Below are positions 1-12,587 of a stretch of DNA of 64,000 bases, one piece after another. The first letter of the stretch is position 1. Each line of letters opens with the position of its first letter. The notes beneath the pieces were generated by a model. That model did not search any database. It saw nothing but the letters and a program-made list of their open reading frames with translations, and was not told the origin of the DNA. Made by a program: the position numbers and the translations under genes. The DNA lies in NCBI GenBank assembly GCA_001466705.2, contig LATX02000020.1, positions 21,968 to 85,967 on the forward strand, read 5' to 3'. Source of the stretch: Moniliophthora roreri. Its lineage: Eukaryota; Basidiomycota; Agaricomycetes; Agaricales; Marasmiaceae.

Positions 1-2714
1 TGTCTCGCTTCAATCCGAACATCCATTCCACAACTGCACAACAGTGGACGTAGCCGTCTGATCAGAACCCCCACATTTTCTTGTGGGCCATCTTTAAGAC
101 GCACAGCCAGAGAAGCTGCATTTCAGATTGGGAGGGAGATATTCAGATGACTTTCCCACCAGCTATCAGGATACAGCTATTTGTCCCTCCTTCATTTTGT
201 TGTATGTAGCCCAAAAAGGTATATGGTATGATAGGTGTTTATCACATAAATTGGAGCAGAGGAAAAAGGGAAAAAATACCAGGCAACATTTAAGGAAACA
301 GTGTGTTTTTCGGATAGTGGTGCGTATTTTCAGATAGCAGCGGGAAATTTCAGATCACATAATGGGGCTGAGAACTTGGTCCGAAATCATCTGAAAAAAG
401 ACATCAGAACATCTACGGGCACCTGCCCATTCCTCCATACACTACATGTGGATTTGCTACAGTGTTTGGGGTGGAAAAAGGAGAAAAAAAATACTGCATG
501 ACTATTTGAGCAAACAGCAATGTTTCCTCAGAAAGTACTATGAATATATAAGTGTTATTCTTCTGGAAACAGAAATGAGGAGAGGAGTAGAAAACATACT
601 GCTTCACTATGGCAGTATTGAACAAACAGGTTGACTACTTGTGATTTGTGTCTATATTTGAGTCTTTAAGTGACACATAAGTAGCTCTAGGAGGTGGGTG
701 AAGTAGTAGAAGGGTAGAACGAAAGATTGCCAAAGGGTTGTACGTGGTCTATGGGTGTCAGACCGGTGCTAGTGCTCACCGGCTCGGCATCAATATAGCC
801 GGCTGTACGAAAAATGAGAAAAGAAATCATAGCCGACGAAATACGCACCTTCCTATCTAGATAGTGTAGATCCTAAGCCAAATAATAAGTCAGATCAACC
901 AAAAAATTCAGTGAATACAGGTAACCAAAGAGTAAAAGGTTACGCAACGCACCTGATTGACCTGTTCCCAGACTGAGTGTCTTGGTGAAACGTATCCGAT
1001 TGGGCTAATTTTCAAGCACTCCAGTATAGCTTTTGTACTGTATACTGACATACTGAAAGGCTCCGCTGCTGCTGAGAACGTGTATGGGACTGGTATACTA
1101 ATGTGTGGAATTGGTTATGCAATACTTTCAACTTGAAGTTGCTGCAGGGGGCTTGATCAATATCGCTTGCTGGCAGCACATCAGGACTATATAAGGGATA
1201 ATTAGAAACCTACTTGGAGGTCAAAGAGAGCAGCCGTATGAGTTCCAGGCACGGCGAGACGTATGTTTTCGAGTTTCAATGAACTTTCCGGCTGGCGACC
1301 AATCACTCTGATTGGTACCGATATTGCTGCATTAGCTACATCAGTGATGCTGAATCTCCAACATATGTAGAAAATCTGCTTGACATTGAGTCACTTACAA
1401 GCAAAACACAAAAAACATACTGTCAAGTATATGTCAAAAAGCGAAAAGAAAGGGCGACGGCAGAGATTAGAGCACGGGAATATCCGAAATGCCGACGGCA
1501 TCCCGCCTGCTTTCAGATTCGATCTGAAACAATGTGCCGGTTACCCTCATCCTCCGCCCACCTCCACATTGCCTCAGATTGAAATATCTCATATATACAG
1601 TCTATGTAGAGTAGAAGAGGCTTCTATGGGAGGGCAACAAGTCAGGAGGAGCGGGGCTGGGTCGTGGGAACCACTGTCTGAAAATCTGGCTTACTGCTAG
1701 TTGCCCCTGTGAAATCTGAAAGACGGCTACATGTATTCCTCCTGAGCAGTTTGATGCCGACAGAGGATGTCACGCACTTTAGTTCAGATTACCGGCTCAT
1801 TGTATAGGATCTCCGCATATTAGCTATAATGGACAAATTTAACATCTTGCATCCCACAACGCCACAGCACTCAGCTATTCATTCCAAAGCAGAAGGAAAG
1901 TGGACTCGGGTGTAGATGCAGCTTCAAAGGTGCCAAAGGGAGGACGGGGACGCAGTCGAAAAGGGAGTAGGTGTGACAGTAGCACATGAGAGAGACCCCT
2001 AATATCGTGTGCATATTCCTACGTTGCATGCAATAGGTGAGTCGTCTTTTCAGGCTGCCTTGTCGGTTCGTTCCCGGACTGTCTGGGAACGTGTGTAATA
2101 CTGCCGCCAATATAATATCATTATGCATTATATATGCTTCCGGTCTTTATGGTCTTGCTTGTCAAGACCTCTAGACTTATGTTTCGCAGCAATTCGGTCC
2201 GCGTACTGTATTAAAGCTAAGTAGTTTGGCTGGAGCTTACTGACAAGTGCGGTACACGCGCTACCAAGTGTGAAAATCGCATTGGTTTTTAAAACAAAAT
2301 CTGTTAGATAGAACTGATAGTAATGCAATCTGATTCACCTTGAATCAAAAATGTGGTTCTGTCTGTCGTGTAGCATTTTTACATACGAACAACGCAGAAG
2401 TTAAAGATCGGAAGACGCACCCATAATTATCGTCCAACTCCGTTCTATCCGGGCCATTTGGGGGCTTTCACAGTGCAATTCCTGCCCTCTGGCCAGATGG
2501 CGGGGAACTTTTCGTTATTATATTTGAATCCTTTGAGGAACCAACAAAGATAGTGATATGACTGCTCGACTTGTCATATTGAGATTTCGGCTTGTGTTGC
2601 TGAGCAGCCCAAATTGACGGAGTAGTCCGCGGGCCGGTCCCCGATTAAGGTTTTTACTCCGAAACCCCGAACGCGTCGTGTTGCGTCAACTTTGTGTAAT
2701 CCTGTTGTTACAAT
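1..2714. other. Intergenic, no gene recognised
   Basis: CpG-normal sequence with only short unrelated open frames, none with recognisable motifs. The first 35 bases recur with one mismatch at 39,918-39,952. Nothing else identifiable is seen here. Confidence 0.5.
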
Positions 2715-3768
2715 GTGACGGCCACCATTTTTCCCTTTGATCCCACCCACATCGTTGCTGAGCTGCCTAGTCTCCTCCGTACTTCTTCGGTTTTTATCTT
2801 GAATATCTCAGTCTATTCTTCCCCATGGCTTTTGGGGACTACGAGCATCAAAATCCACGTTGTCCCAGTATGTTCTTTGCTCATCCGAGGCTTTCTAGAT
2901 CTGACATTGATAATTACCCAGTTCCAGGGTGCGAGATATTCGTCGACTCTGTCGTCGTATCAAGCGAAGGAGAAGAATCTGGAACTCATGCGAGCTAGGG
3001 TCCTTCAACGCCAACTTGCGGGATTGCGGACGTGTAAACCTCGGTCAAACCTCGGAGGTGGTGCAACTCCTCCTTCGGCTCTCACACAACGCTCGAAGAT
3101 CCACGGCTATTGGCTCAGATGTTGACTTTGAGGTATTAGTGTCATTGGCGGATGCAGCAGTCCTGTATGGGAATGAGGGAGCTTGGGAGGCTTGTGAATA
3201 TGCTTTACGGTGCGTCTCGTTCGTTTGTCGTCATTTTTCAATGTGACTGATATGGATGATTCGCAAGTTCCTAGCAATGCCTTCCGAGTGCTGGTATGGA
3301 ACGAGAAGAATAGACGCGTTCAAAATCGAACGATGGAAGACCTCGATGATATTGCTAGGCGAGCCGTTGAAGCGCGCTGGGACGTCATCAAATAGAGGAG
3401 GCCAATTCCACCGTACTCGGGTTCCACTCAACCGTATACGTGCGTCTCCTCATTTACCAATTTCCTGCGTATCAACTGACCTTTCCCCGTGACGTTAGAG
3501 CTTGACGCTGGAGGGACTCCATAGACGATTATCGTCGTCGTCTTGATCGTGATGAACCCAGGTCATCGATACAAAAAGTCGAGAACAAGTGGAACGATAC
3601 GTTCTTTTGCAATCTTCGCTACCTTGATAATTCCTCGTTTGCGGACGTTGCTAGAGCAGCGAAGGCCGCTGATGAGAGAAGTTCTCATCAGGGCATCAAC
3701 TGGCAACTTCGTAGGGATATCGAAAGGCTTATAGAGGCTTTTCCGAGGTGGGGAGATTCTTGTTAACG
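2715..3768 (+). pseudogene. Degraded BTB/POZ-like gene
   Basis: Protein-like segments fall in order but in different frames. Around 3,010-3,209 is a stretch with the motif VVQLLLRL followed by DFEVLVSLADAAVLYGN, which resembles the second half of agaricomycete BTB domains (hydrophobic helix, then the 'aeKYgn' helix). A plausible intron 3,210-3,274 (GTGCGT...CTAG) joins it in frame to a segment ending with a stop near 3,395. A third segment, about 3,505-3,768, reads as a typical charged C-terminal region (WRDSIDDYRRR..., ending PRWGDSC, then stop), but a TGA lies just upstream of it in frame. In the BTB family such proteins are protein-protein adaptors. I could not build one uninterrupted model, so this is a relic or needs unusual splicing. 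The family call is a judgement by eye, and another fungal family is possible. Confidence 0.35.
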
Positions 3769-5650
3769 TATGTCTATATATTTGTGGTTGCAGAATTCTC
3801 TTTATCCTTCTCTTAGCCAATGTCGTAAGGTCAGAGGGAACCATCGGATACTGTTTCTGATAGGTTTGCTTATAGACTTTACAGCATGTATCTATATCCA
3901 AACGGATCTGCCATCATGAAGTGCACACGCTCTTTCTCTACGTTGATTCACGTTCACAGGACGGTCTGCGTGTCAGGGTACCTTTGACGGCTTCATAACG
4001 AAACCAGTACCAACACCCTTCCTTCGCCGCTCACCACCACATTGCCAATGATTCCTGGCCGCCGTATGTGCGGCTGAAAAGCTCATCTATCATCGAGGTA
4101 TGTTCACCCCCACTATAACCTTGACTTGCCTTTTTGCTCAGCGTCCCAGTACTCGCTTCGTCTCTGGAAGCGAAACTGACGAAATCAGCCGTTCCGCATT
4201 CCACTCTGCCTTAGACGATGATCGGTCTCCTCAAGAACCAGTTCCAAGTTATCATGCTTTTTCGTCCTTATTCGTGCGTCGCTTGTCGCCTCATGGGTAC
4301 ACAAACGAAACCTTATCTCCGTATTCGGTGGCAGCTATCAGAGCGTATTCACCGCTCCTCCAAGTTAAGCTTTCCTACGCTTTTTCCCCCTTATGTTGAC
4401 TCTGGCTTTTCAAGCTTTGTATATCCGCGTTGGCTTGATAGGGTACATAAAATGTCATGTTTTTAAAACGTTGTAACGTGTATGTTTATCCTCTTATCTC
4501 GCTCGATCACTGGCTCATTCTTCACTTTTGAAGCTACTATCTGCTCTGAATGAGGAACGGAAGTGTTCGCCGTTATCTCAGCTGGCAGTAGCTCCTCACG
4601 TCCTGATTCACGGCCATTCCTCAAGCTTCAAATGACAGTGAATAAGTACGAAATGGCATTGAACTATGCAGATTTAAACTAATTAACGTAACAATCCCTG
4701 TAGAGACCGGCGGGAGGCGCTTCAATTCTCATCCTATCTACACCCCCGTCGTCTCCCTTCATCTCAACCTATACCTTCCCCAATACCCGCACCCGACTTC
4801 CTCCCTTACCATCCATCAATCGGGAAAGGAACCCTGGGGGTAACACTGGAGACCTTGAAATGTGTGGGTGGCAGTGGGAGGCATATGATCGTTTAGCAGA
4901 TATGGCGAAACGCCGTTGCGGAAATGTCGGGAAGAAGTAGCATGAGTCAGGGTGTGTAGGGACGGTGGATCGTGGAATGTTGGGGGGGTGTGTGCTGGAA
5001 GGTGGATAACACCCGTATCTTGCGTTGCGTTGCGTGTCCTTTTCCAGTTTACTAGCCACTAGTTCCTTCTCAGACCACATCTCTACTCTTTCATTCTAGC
5101 GCTAAGCCGACGCGAATCTGTGTAGTTCCAGGAACCGCGGATTATCATTCAACTTAAGGTGTAGATTGAACTTGAGCGCTGATAGCTGTAGGGGAGGAGT
5201 TACTGGTTAGGGGGTGAAGGCGAGGTGAAGGAGGTCTTGAGGAGGTCTGACTCCTGAAACGCAATCATTCGGCACGTACCGTACAGCCCTCTTCCGGGTG
5301 CCGCCATTGCCATTACAACTATACGCTAGAGCTCAGTCCTCGGTCAAAAGACACCGTGCAAGGAATTGAACAGAGGAGCAGCGTTGTTCGTTTTTCAAAT
5401 GCCCAATATGACATGTAATGCCGCCATCACAATCCATTGGCGGGTGTTGAAGGCTCCTCGTGGATTCACCAGGTACATGTACCCCCTTGATGCTGAAACA
5501 GACACTGACCGTTCCGCGAAACGCCCCTGGCCATCCGACTATTCATTATATCGGGTAACTCAAACCAGGTAAACGTGAAAATCGGGAGGCGGGAGTGAAC
5601 AATCAAATCCTATCCGAAGTTTTAATTGAGAATCGGCTGTTTCCAGATTC
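3769..5650. other. Intergenic, possible exon remnants only
   Basis: A good-looking short intron (GTATGTTCAC...CTCAG, about 4,098-4,141) precedes an open frame to about 4,399, but no start-to-stop model or family could be made. The rest shows no recognisable coding or RNA feature. Confidence 0.3.
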
Positions 5651-5662
5651 TTCCGTCTTGCG

Positions 5663-5669
5663 TATAAAA
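5663..5669 (+). promoter_or_regulatory. TATA box of the secreted-protein gene
   Basis: A consensus TATAAAA lies about 40 bases upstream of the chosen ATG at 5,708, leaving a very short leader. It supports the start and suggests a strongly positioned promoter. Confidence 0.55.
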
Positions 5670-5707
5670 CGTCCTTGGATCCCTTCAGTTTTTTCTCCAT
5701 CACAATA

Positions 5708-6563
5708 ATGTTGGCCAACAAGCTCTACGCCTACTTGACTGTCGCTCTCTTCTATGCTGGTGGCCTGTCCGTCCTGGCCGCAGACGTCGACAAGCTTGGC
5801 ATTCCCAAAGGATGCCAATCCGTTTCAAAGCAGCAAGTCGGTGATGGCAAGGAGATCACGGCAGAAAAATTCGAGTGTGCGAAGAGTCCTCTTGATGAAT
5901 CCAAGTTTGCCGTGCAAAAGCCCCTCAATGTTTGCGGTGAAACGTGTATGTGAACACCTCTTTTTATTTCATCTCTATCGATCTTGACTCGGCTATATTA
6001 GATGACATTCAGTGCTATGACAAACAGCCTTCTCCGTACTATCAATGGGAAGACTGTCAAGATTTGTTCAGTAATCTCGAACGTACGTCGCAACGTCTGT
6101 CTCTGTCCTTCCTCCCTCGATGCTTACACGCCAGTTTACAGATGGATTGACTTTCACTGTTAAGCCGGTGAGTATAAACTACATTCTGCTAGGCTTTGGA
6201 TTCTCACTGCTCTTTCGCTGTTCAGGCCGACTGGTTCATATTTAACTACAAGTCCTGTATAGCATACTTTGTCAACAAAGGCACCCAGACATTGGAATTC
6301 TGTAATGATAACATGGTATGTCTTGGTCATAGTTTATTTTTCATTCCACCGCTGACATTATTCGGACTCGGACTGTGCAGGGAGATATCATTAAGGCCGT
6401 TGTAGTCGACAAGAAATGCCAGTTCGGGGGCGCAGCTGTTTACAAAGATGGCTGGGGAGACGTCTCGTGGTATGTTCCGTAAGTGTGCCATATTTTTGTG
6501 TTCTGGGAAACGATATTAATGCCGTGGTACAGCGTTGTTGGGCCTGGTGCCGTCCCCAACTAG
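5708..6563 (+). CDS. Small cysteine-rich secreted protein, 187 aa, six exons
   Basis: Exons are 5708-5945, 6002-6082, 6142-6167, 6226-6315, 6381-6478 and 6533-6563. All five introns are GT-AG, 54-65 nt long, and the frame closes exactly (564 nt). The protein starts MLANKLYAYLTVALFYAGGL, a clear signal peptide probably cleaved after LAA near residue 25. The mature part has eight cysteines, an even number suited to four disulfides, and is rich in Tyr, Trp and Lys. No transmembrane segment or catalytic motif follows. An in-frame ATG 33 bases upstream (5,675) exists, but the later one gives the better signal peptide. I do not recognise the family. Secretion is inferred from the N-terminus, and an effector or wall-protein role would be speculation. 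The gene is intact, CpG-normal and close to the edge of the methylation-decayed domain. Confidence 0.8.
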
Positions 6564-6622
6564 TTTGGACGTTAAAAAAGTTTTTTTCTCTCTTGTATAA
6601 TGTATTCCGACTTGAGCGGAAG

Positions 6623-6628
6623 AATAAA
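6623..6628 (+). terminator. Poly(A) signal AATAAA
   Basis: AATAAA lies 60 bases after the stop of the small secreted-protein gene, followed by TGTGTG. This is a plausible 3'-end signal for that transcript. Confidence 0.5.
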
Positions 6629-6884
6629 TGTGTGTTTTGAAAGTTGAACCGAGCGTATGAGCCAGACTTGGGATTTAACAGATATAGGCCGAGTAGAGCG
6701 GAGTGATTGGACCACCATACTCCACGAGCTACGGAGCACCGTCACCCGCAAGTCATTCCATCAGCAAAACCGGACAGCGGTATAGCGGGTTAGCAGGGGA
6801 AACGACACCTGATATGCGACATCTATGAGTCTGTTAGTGTTGTAGCCGTGTATATAAAGCCCTGTTACTGTACCTTGAGAATAC

Positions 6885-7030
6885 AACATGTATTATAACC
6901 CCCCATGACCGTGAACGAGGGTTATAACTGTTGATATATGACCACAACAGAGGGTTATAATGCGGGATATAGCCAGAGTCATGAATGGGGTTATATCTCT
7001 CCTTTACCTTCAGAGAGCAATATAACACCG
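6885..7030. repeat. TTATAAC-rich cluster
   Basis: Irregular copies of TATAAC/GTTATA (TATTATAACC, GGTTATAACTG, GGTTATAATG, GGGTTATATC) occur within 150 bases. It sits exactly where CpG-normal DNA gives way to CpG-poor DNA. Related clusters occur at 50.8, 52.4, 62.4 and 63.1-64.0 kb. Confidence 0.55.
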
Positions 7031-10000
7031 GAATCTCATTACAGGGTCTCAGGACAGTTCCTGTAGAATATCATGTTCCATAGGAGACAACCAGAAGTCT
7101 ATCCCAGTAGTCCACATACCTATTTACCAGTGGATTCACACCAAAACTGCCTCTTTGCAAGACTGACACTCCTCTGATTCAGTCAATTTGGAGGGTTATT
7201 GGTGAGAACTTGGTTGCCAAGCACTACTGTGGATGTTGTTGATGGTCAGAGAGTGTTGGACACATGGGATCTGGATGGGATCAGAGATTCAGAGCATTGG
7301 ACCCACCTGAGGTATGCAATTGACTGAGGACTCCACTTTAATGCCTAATGTCATTTTTCACTGACCATTGAGTTCTTAGCCCTTCTGAACCCTCACACTT
7401 GGCACTCAATATTTCTGATTGTTGCCATCTAATAATTCACCTCAACTACCACATAGCCACATATCTTACATGTCAGCTCACCAACCCACCACAGGTATGG
7501 CACCTGCAGCATACTTCTATGTCTATCTCTGCTAATGTTGACCTAGGGCCACTTACCCTCTCACACTTTCATAGTCTAGATGTCAATATGTCTTCTCTTG
7601 TTTATTGCCAGTCATAGGATCTACTTCAAGGTAACTGACTTGTCCTTTAGCCAGTTAGGATTCAAGTGGCCTTGTGGTGGATTCAGGTAGTATGGGTGTT
7701 TTTCATGTAGGTTATATGGTAGTCTTTATATATGTATCATTTTATAGGAATTGAAAGTACTTTTCCAAAATAGTGTTATGTCATCTGAAATATGCTGTGA
7801 TAAATGGTTCATGAGATAATGTCTATTCCTAGTGGTAATCCTGGGGTTTACTTCTCACTCCCACAGCCCACTATAATGGTCCAAAACCTACCATAACCCA
7901 TGTTACTCATTATGAGCCATGTAATCTGGTATAACCCTTTAAAACCAGTTGTAAGTCTCAAGACTTGCTGTATTACATGGTACATGTCATATTCTCTGCT
8001 TCTTGTCCTATTATCCCTCATCCATTATATTTTTGCAATCCTTGAGACTGTTGGTGCTGGGTATTGGGCACTATATTATGCTGGAGATCAATTATGGTTG
8101 CAGCTATAATTGACACTGACCTTAATGGGGGATTGTCACCAATCTCAAGGGTAAGTACTTAGTTATAACTCTCTCAGGATTTCACTGATGTCTGAACTTT
8201 GGCTAGCACCTCACCACAATAACCAAGCTTTAGTCTGGGAATGTAAGGAGGGTCAGACACATGCTTGGAATGACATCAAGAAATAGAGGTCTCTGACTTT
8301 TACATTTGAACAAAATTGCTGCTGAATTTTATTGTGAACATGAAATAAAATAATCTTTACATTGTGGTAGCTGCAGTATAAAACCTGCAGTATACTGCTG
8401 TACCTTTTTTTTGTCTTGCTGTGAAAGAAGTAAAAGTGAGTTGACATCATTGTTACTATTTATGGTTTTTAGCTGCTCAGCAATAATTAGTAATAGTATT
8501 ATTGCTAAGACTCTTGTCATAAGAGTCCTGTCCTGTCATGATGGTGAGTCTCAATACTGGGTTATTTCAATTGATTTGGATGGCCTGTGACCTGTGACTT
8601 GTCCATCTGGACTCAACCATTTGGATGAAGGCCTGGCAGTTTGTGACTGCCAAATTTTTTTGGATTTTAGTACCCAAAATTAACCTAAAACTGCCAAATT
8701 TGGAAGTTTTTTTGATGGTCATAGTCCAAGCCTATTTGAATAGACCCTCCATGATCTGTGACCATCTGAATCAATTGAAATACCCTAGTATTGCAAGGTG
8801 GTCAAATAGAACAGTGCTTTCAAAATAAAGCCAAGTACCTTACTTCATAATTGACAAAACCAGAGCCACTTCTGATTCCTTGCTCATCAAGTCACTTCAA
8901 TACCAGAATGCAATAAAGCTCAACCAGTGTCTCATTTTGTTGATTCTTTCAGAAAGAGAGTGCATTTTATGTCTGTATCTCTTGTTACGTCAAGAGCAGG
9001 TCTAAGAACTTGAGAAATTCCTTTCTGATAGTACCAATGGCAGCCAGGCTGGACATCCATATCTCCCAATACTGTGGTGCTGCAATGACTCTAACTACAG
9101 TGGGTAATACCCTCTGCACTGAAGTTGTAAAAGATAGGAAAAGAGATGATCTGGCATAGACTCTAGGTTGATACAACATTGAACTCAACAGACATGAAGT
9201 CAATGCCTAGCACAAATGATCAAGTTAGTATAACTACTGAGAGGTATGTACAATAAACACTTGCCTAGCCCAAATGACCAAGAGGTCAAGATGGGGAACT
9301 AGGCTACAAAGGTCAGGTATAAATACAATAAGTCTGTCTCAGCAAGAATAACTGATGGAAATAGAAGAATGATCTGGATATCTTCTATAGTAGAGTAGAA
9401 GTTGAATGATCCAGTATTGCATGGAACAACTAGATACAACTGAAATATCAAGATTGAACCCAGTTCAACCTCTATTAGAAAATCTGTCTGAAAAAATGGC
9501 ATAAAAGTTACTTTGAGTGACCTGCCAGCATTAGAGCATCCATAGATGTCCTTTTAATCAACAATCTGTTGAAAGCATTACAAAATACATTGCTATAGCA
9601 GCAAAATGAACAGACATTGTAGTGATACACAATCACAAGAATAGAAAGGAAGGTGTTAATGAATGATCTACCTGTATGAAGTCAATAGTCAGTATTTATA
9701 CTTGTAGGTGAGTAACAAAGTCTCACCATTTTCTTTCCCCAGTACTCTAGCCAGTGACTTGTTCTGGTGTAATTGTGTTTTGTGTTGGGGTGGTTTGCCT
9801 ATCAGAAGTACATGGAGGAAGTGTGCTGGGTCCAAATGAATGTAATGCAGTCAGAAATCAGCATTGTGGCTCTCAATCTACAGTGTGTTTGCCTTACTCA
9901 GTTTGAATGGTCTGACTTTGATGAAGTGTAGTGTGTGGGAGTGTGCCAATTGTTCCAAGATCTTGAGTCTCCACATGCATGAAGGCCCTTGTAAGCCATG

Positions 10001-12093
10001 GAGAAGGAATTAACTGGACTTGTGAGCACAACTGTTGAGAGCTGAGGTTCTTATTGGTTGAAGTGCAGATTATGGTTGTATTTTGTGTTCAAGAGAGTGC
10101 ACATCTGGGGTAGTAGGAGTCAATCTTAAGGTACAGTGAAAGAGAAGCTGAGCTGACAAGGATGAACAGTTAGAAGTGCATCATGGAACTATTCAAGTGG
10201 TAGGCTTGATTGGTTTTGGTGAGTAGAACAGTTCTTGACACATAAAGCAACAGCTACATACCAAATGTCTTTGCATGTCTATTGTCTTGGAACTGCTTAC
10301 AGTACTTCTCCTAGCAGTATCACAGACATCTTTATGAATTTTTCTTTTCAGATCTTCAATGTTGGGATATTGAGCATAGTCTTTGACTTGGCAGTAAGTA
10401 AGCTGTACATGTTTCTATGCACACAGTCATGAAGGGCTTAATGTCAGACTTCCGGGAGCAATATCCAAGTGAGAAGACATAGTGAGGAGAGGACCATAAG
10501 GTGACATACCCACTGACTGTGTCTTAAAGTTCAAATTGCACAGTCCTCCTGAAAAAGTGAAAAAACTCTTTGAAGAATGCAGAGAGAAGTATAAGACATA
10601 CTTTTAGATGGTGCCTCAGCCTACAAACCAGTGAGAGTAGGTGGAGAACATGGACGTTGAGGAAGAGAAAAGTTTGTGGCTGTGCCCAGTGCTGGCGATT
10701 TTTCATTGCCCACACAGCTAGCAATAATCTTATCATCTCTCTTTACACCTGACTTGGGTGTTCTTTCACCAGAGGCCCTTTGACTTGACTTGGTGATGCA
10801 CTCAAAATACAGAATAGTTATTCCATATTCTGTTCATTGAGATTAGGGGTTAATGCTACTCTGACAACACTCCTTCACCTTACTTTACTCCCAGTGTTGT
10901 CTTTAATACTATTTGGTATGAGTCTCAGATGAATGGTATGTAGCAATGTCTTTGTTAGTCTCTGTCTATGCACTCCAGGGCTTACAGATCCTATTCACAG
11001 TCAGTGGTCAGTCTCTCATCATTCCAACTGTAAGCAAGCACTTATCTACATACACACCTTCCAAGCTCAATACTTGTCTGCAGGCAGACATTTCAAGGCC
11101 AATTAGCAAGAATGTTTTGCCTTGCCTGTGTAGTTTAAACATATCTCTGGCTCACTGGCTTGGATTTAAACTTGGACTGTAGGGTAATGTTAGTGACTGT
11201 TGTTTTTGTTGATGCTGTGTTATAGGCTGAGAGTATGACACCCATTCTAGGTAACTGTATAGGAATTTTAAAAGTATGCCAAAGAGTGCTGGCTCTTTTC
11301 ACAGGCCCAATTATTACAAAAAGCTATAATCCTCAATTGTTGTCTGCCCAAATATCCTAGTTTGATTGTCAGATTCTTATAGTATGCAATCTTTAGGATT
11401 CATAGTGGGCTAACAGATGCCATCTGCTGCTTAACAAGATTCCACACAAATGTCTTCCTATCTTGCTGAATCTTTCAAACACACAATGTTGGCTTTACCT
11501 CAATGGGTTGAATGAAAGTTCAACAGGTACAGCTTAACCATACATCTTTTAGCATACATTCAAGAGATGATATCAAGGCTGTAGAAAGACACACACATCC
11601 CAATATCTGAATTGAAAACATGAAAGTGGGCTTGAGAATCAGATAGCATGAGTAATATTGAGAAGATGCAATGTGAATCAAAAGGTATGGTATTGACATC
11701 CTGATACAAGATTGATATACAATCTCAACTGAATAGGCATCATCAGGCTAGAGCAAGATTGCTGATGTGTCTAATCCTATAACCATAGCCTAGCATCTGC
11801 TACCAAACATGAATGGGCAGTTGAAAGCCTATGGAGCTTGAGCTCTGTGAAGCTCAAAAGACTGGAGAGATAGCATTGGTTTAAGCAGTGTGGCTGCTAC
11901 AAAGTCACTCACCATAACCTTTCTCTCTAAACCTGTCTCAACACCATTCTGAACTTACAGATTCTGTGAAATCACCAATTATACCAAATCTGTGAGAGCA
12001 TGATATGAGGGATTAATGGCAGTCCTTGTTCACTCCTCAATGAAAGAATAGAACTTGGGTTCAGGGAGCTGCTGACACTGAAGAACATAAAGG
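7031..12093. other. CpG-depleted, gene-free DNA
   Basis: No open frame above 80 codons and no recognised domain. CG dinucleotides are nearly absent. The likely content is transposon-derived sequence eroded past recognition. A few TTATAAC-like words recur at 7,880-7,960. Confidence 0.5.
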
Positions 12094-12098
12094 AAAAC

Positions 12099-12587
12099 TG
12101 TTATGTTACTTGTACAGCAATGATAACTACTCAACACCACTAGTGAAGTGATGTTAAATAATAAGGTTCAAGTTTGAGTTCAACAAGAACAATGAGTAAA
12201 ACCCTTTGCTCGATGCCTAGAGTTCGGACTTTGCTTTGGACACAAGTTTTTGATTAACTAGATTAAGCTGGAGAGCTATGATCTGTTTCTAGCTACCTTT
12301 ATACATCCATTGTATTTACTAGTTTGTACTAGAGAGAATGTCTTGGAATGCTGTAGAAATAAAGGTGACTAAGAGAAAGAACTTCAAGGAAATGAGAAGA
12401 ACAAAGTGAAGTCATCATGATGTAATAAATAAAAGAGATAAGAGGAAATTGATAAGATAGACAAAAAAGGGAGCTGGGGAGGTGGATATGTCCAGATGTT
12501 AAAAGGAAGCATATGATGAGATGTACAGTGTCTAATTGATAAGAAAAGAAAGGAAAGAAAGTCTATAGTGAAAAAAATTTTGTAACA
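12099..12587 (-). repeat. Solo LTR of element-B family
   Basis: The ends are TGTTATGTTAC...TTTTGTAACA and the copy is flanked by a perfect 5-bp target duplication AAAAC (12,094-12,098 and 12,588-12,592). Read on the minus strand it aligns with the LTR of element B (shared 'tagatcaagct', 'cttgaacttgaa' and 3' ...AAGTAACATAACA). No internal region or partner LTR is present, so it is a recombination-derived solo LTR. This copy helped fix the true LTR terminus of element B. Confidence 0.75.

Noticed and set aside
7399..11182. Scattered 60-80 codon open frames
   Set aside because: They occur in CpG-depleted, AT-rich DNA on both strands without motifs, introns or start context.
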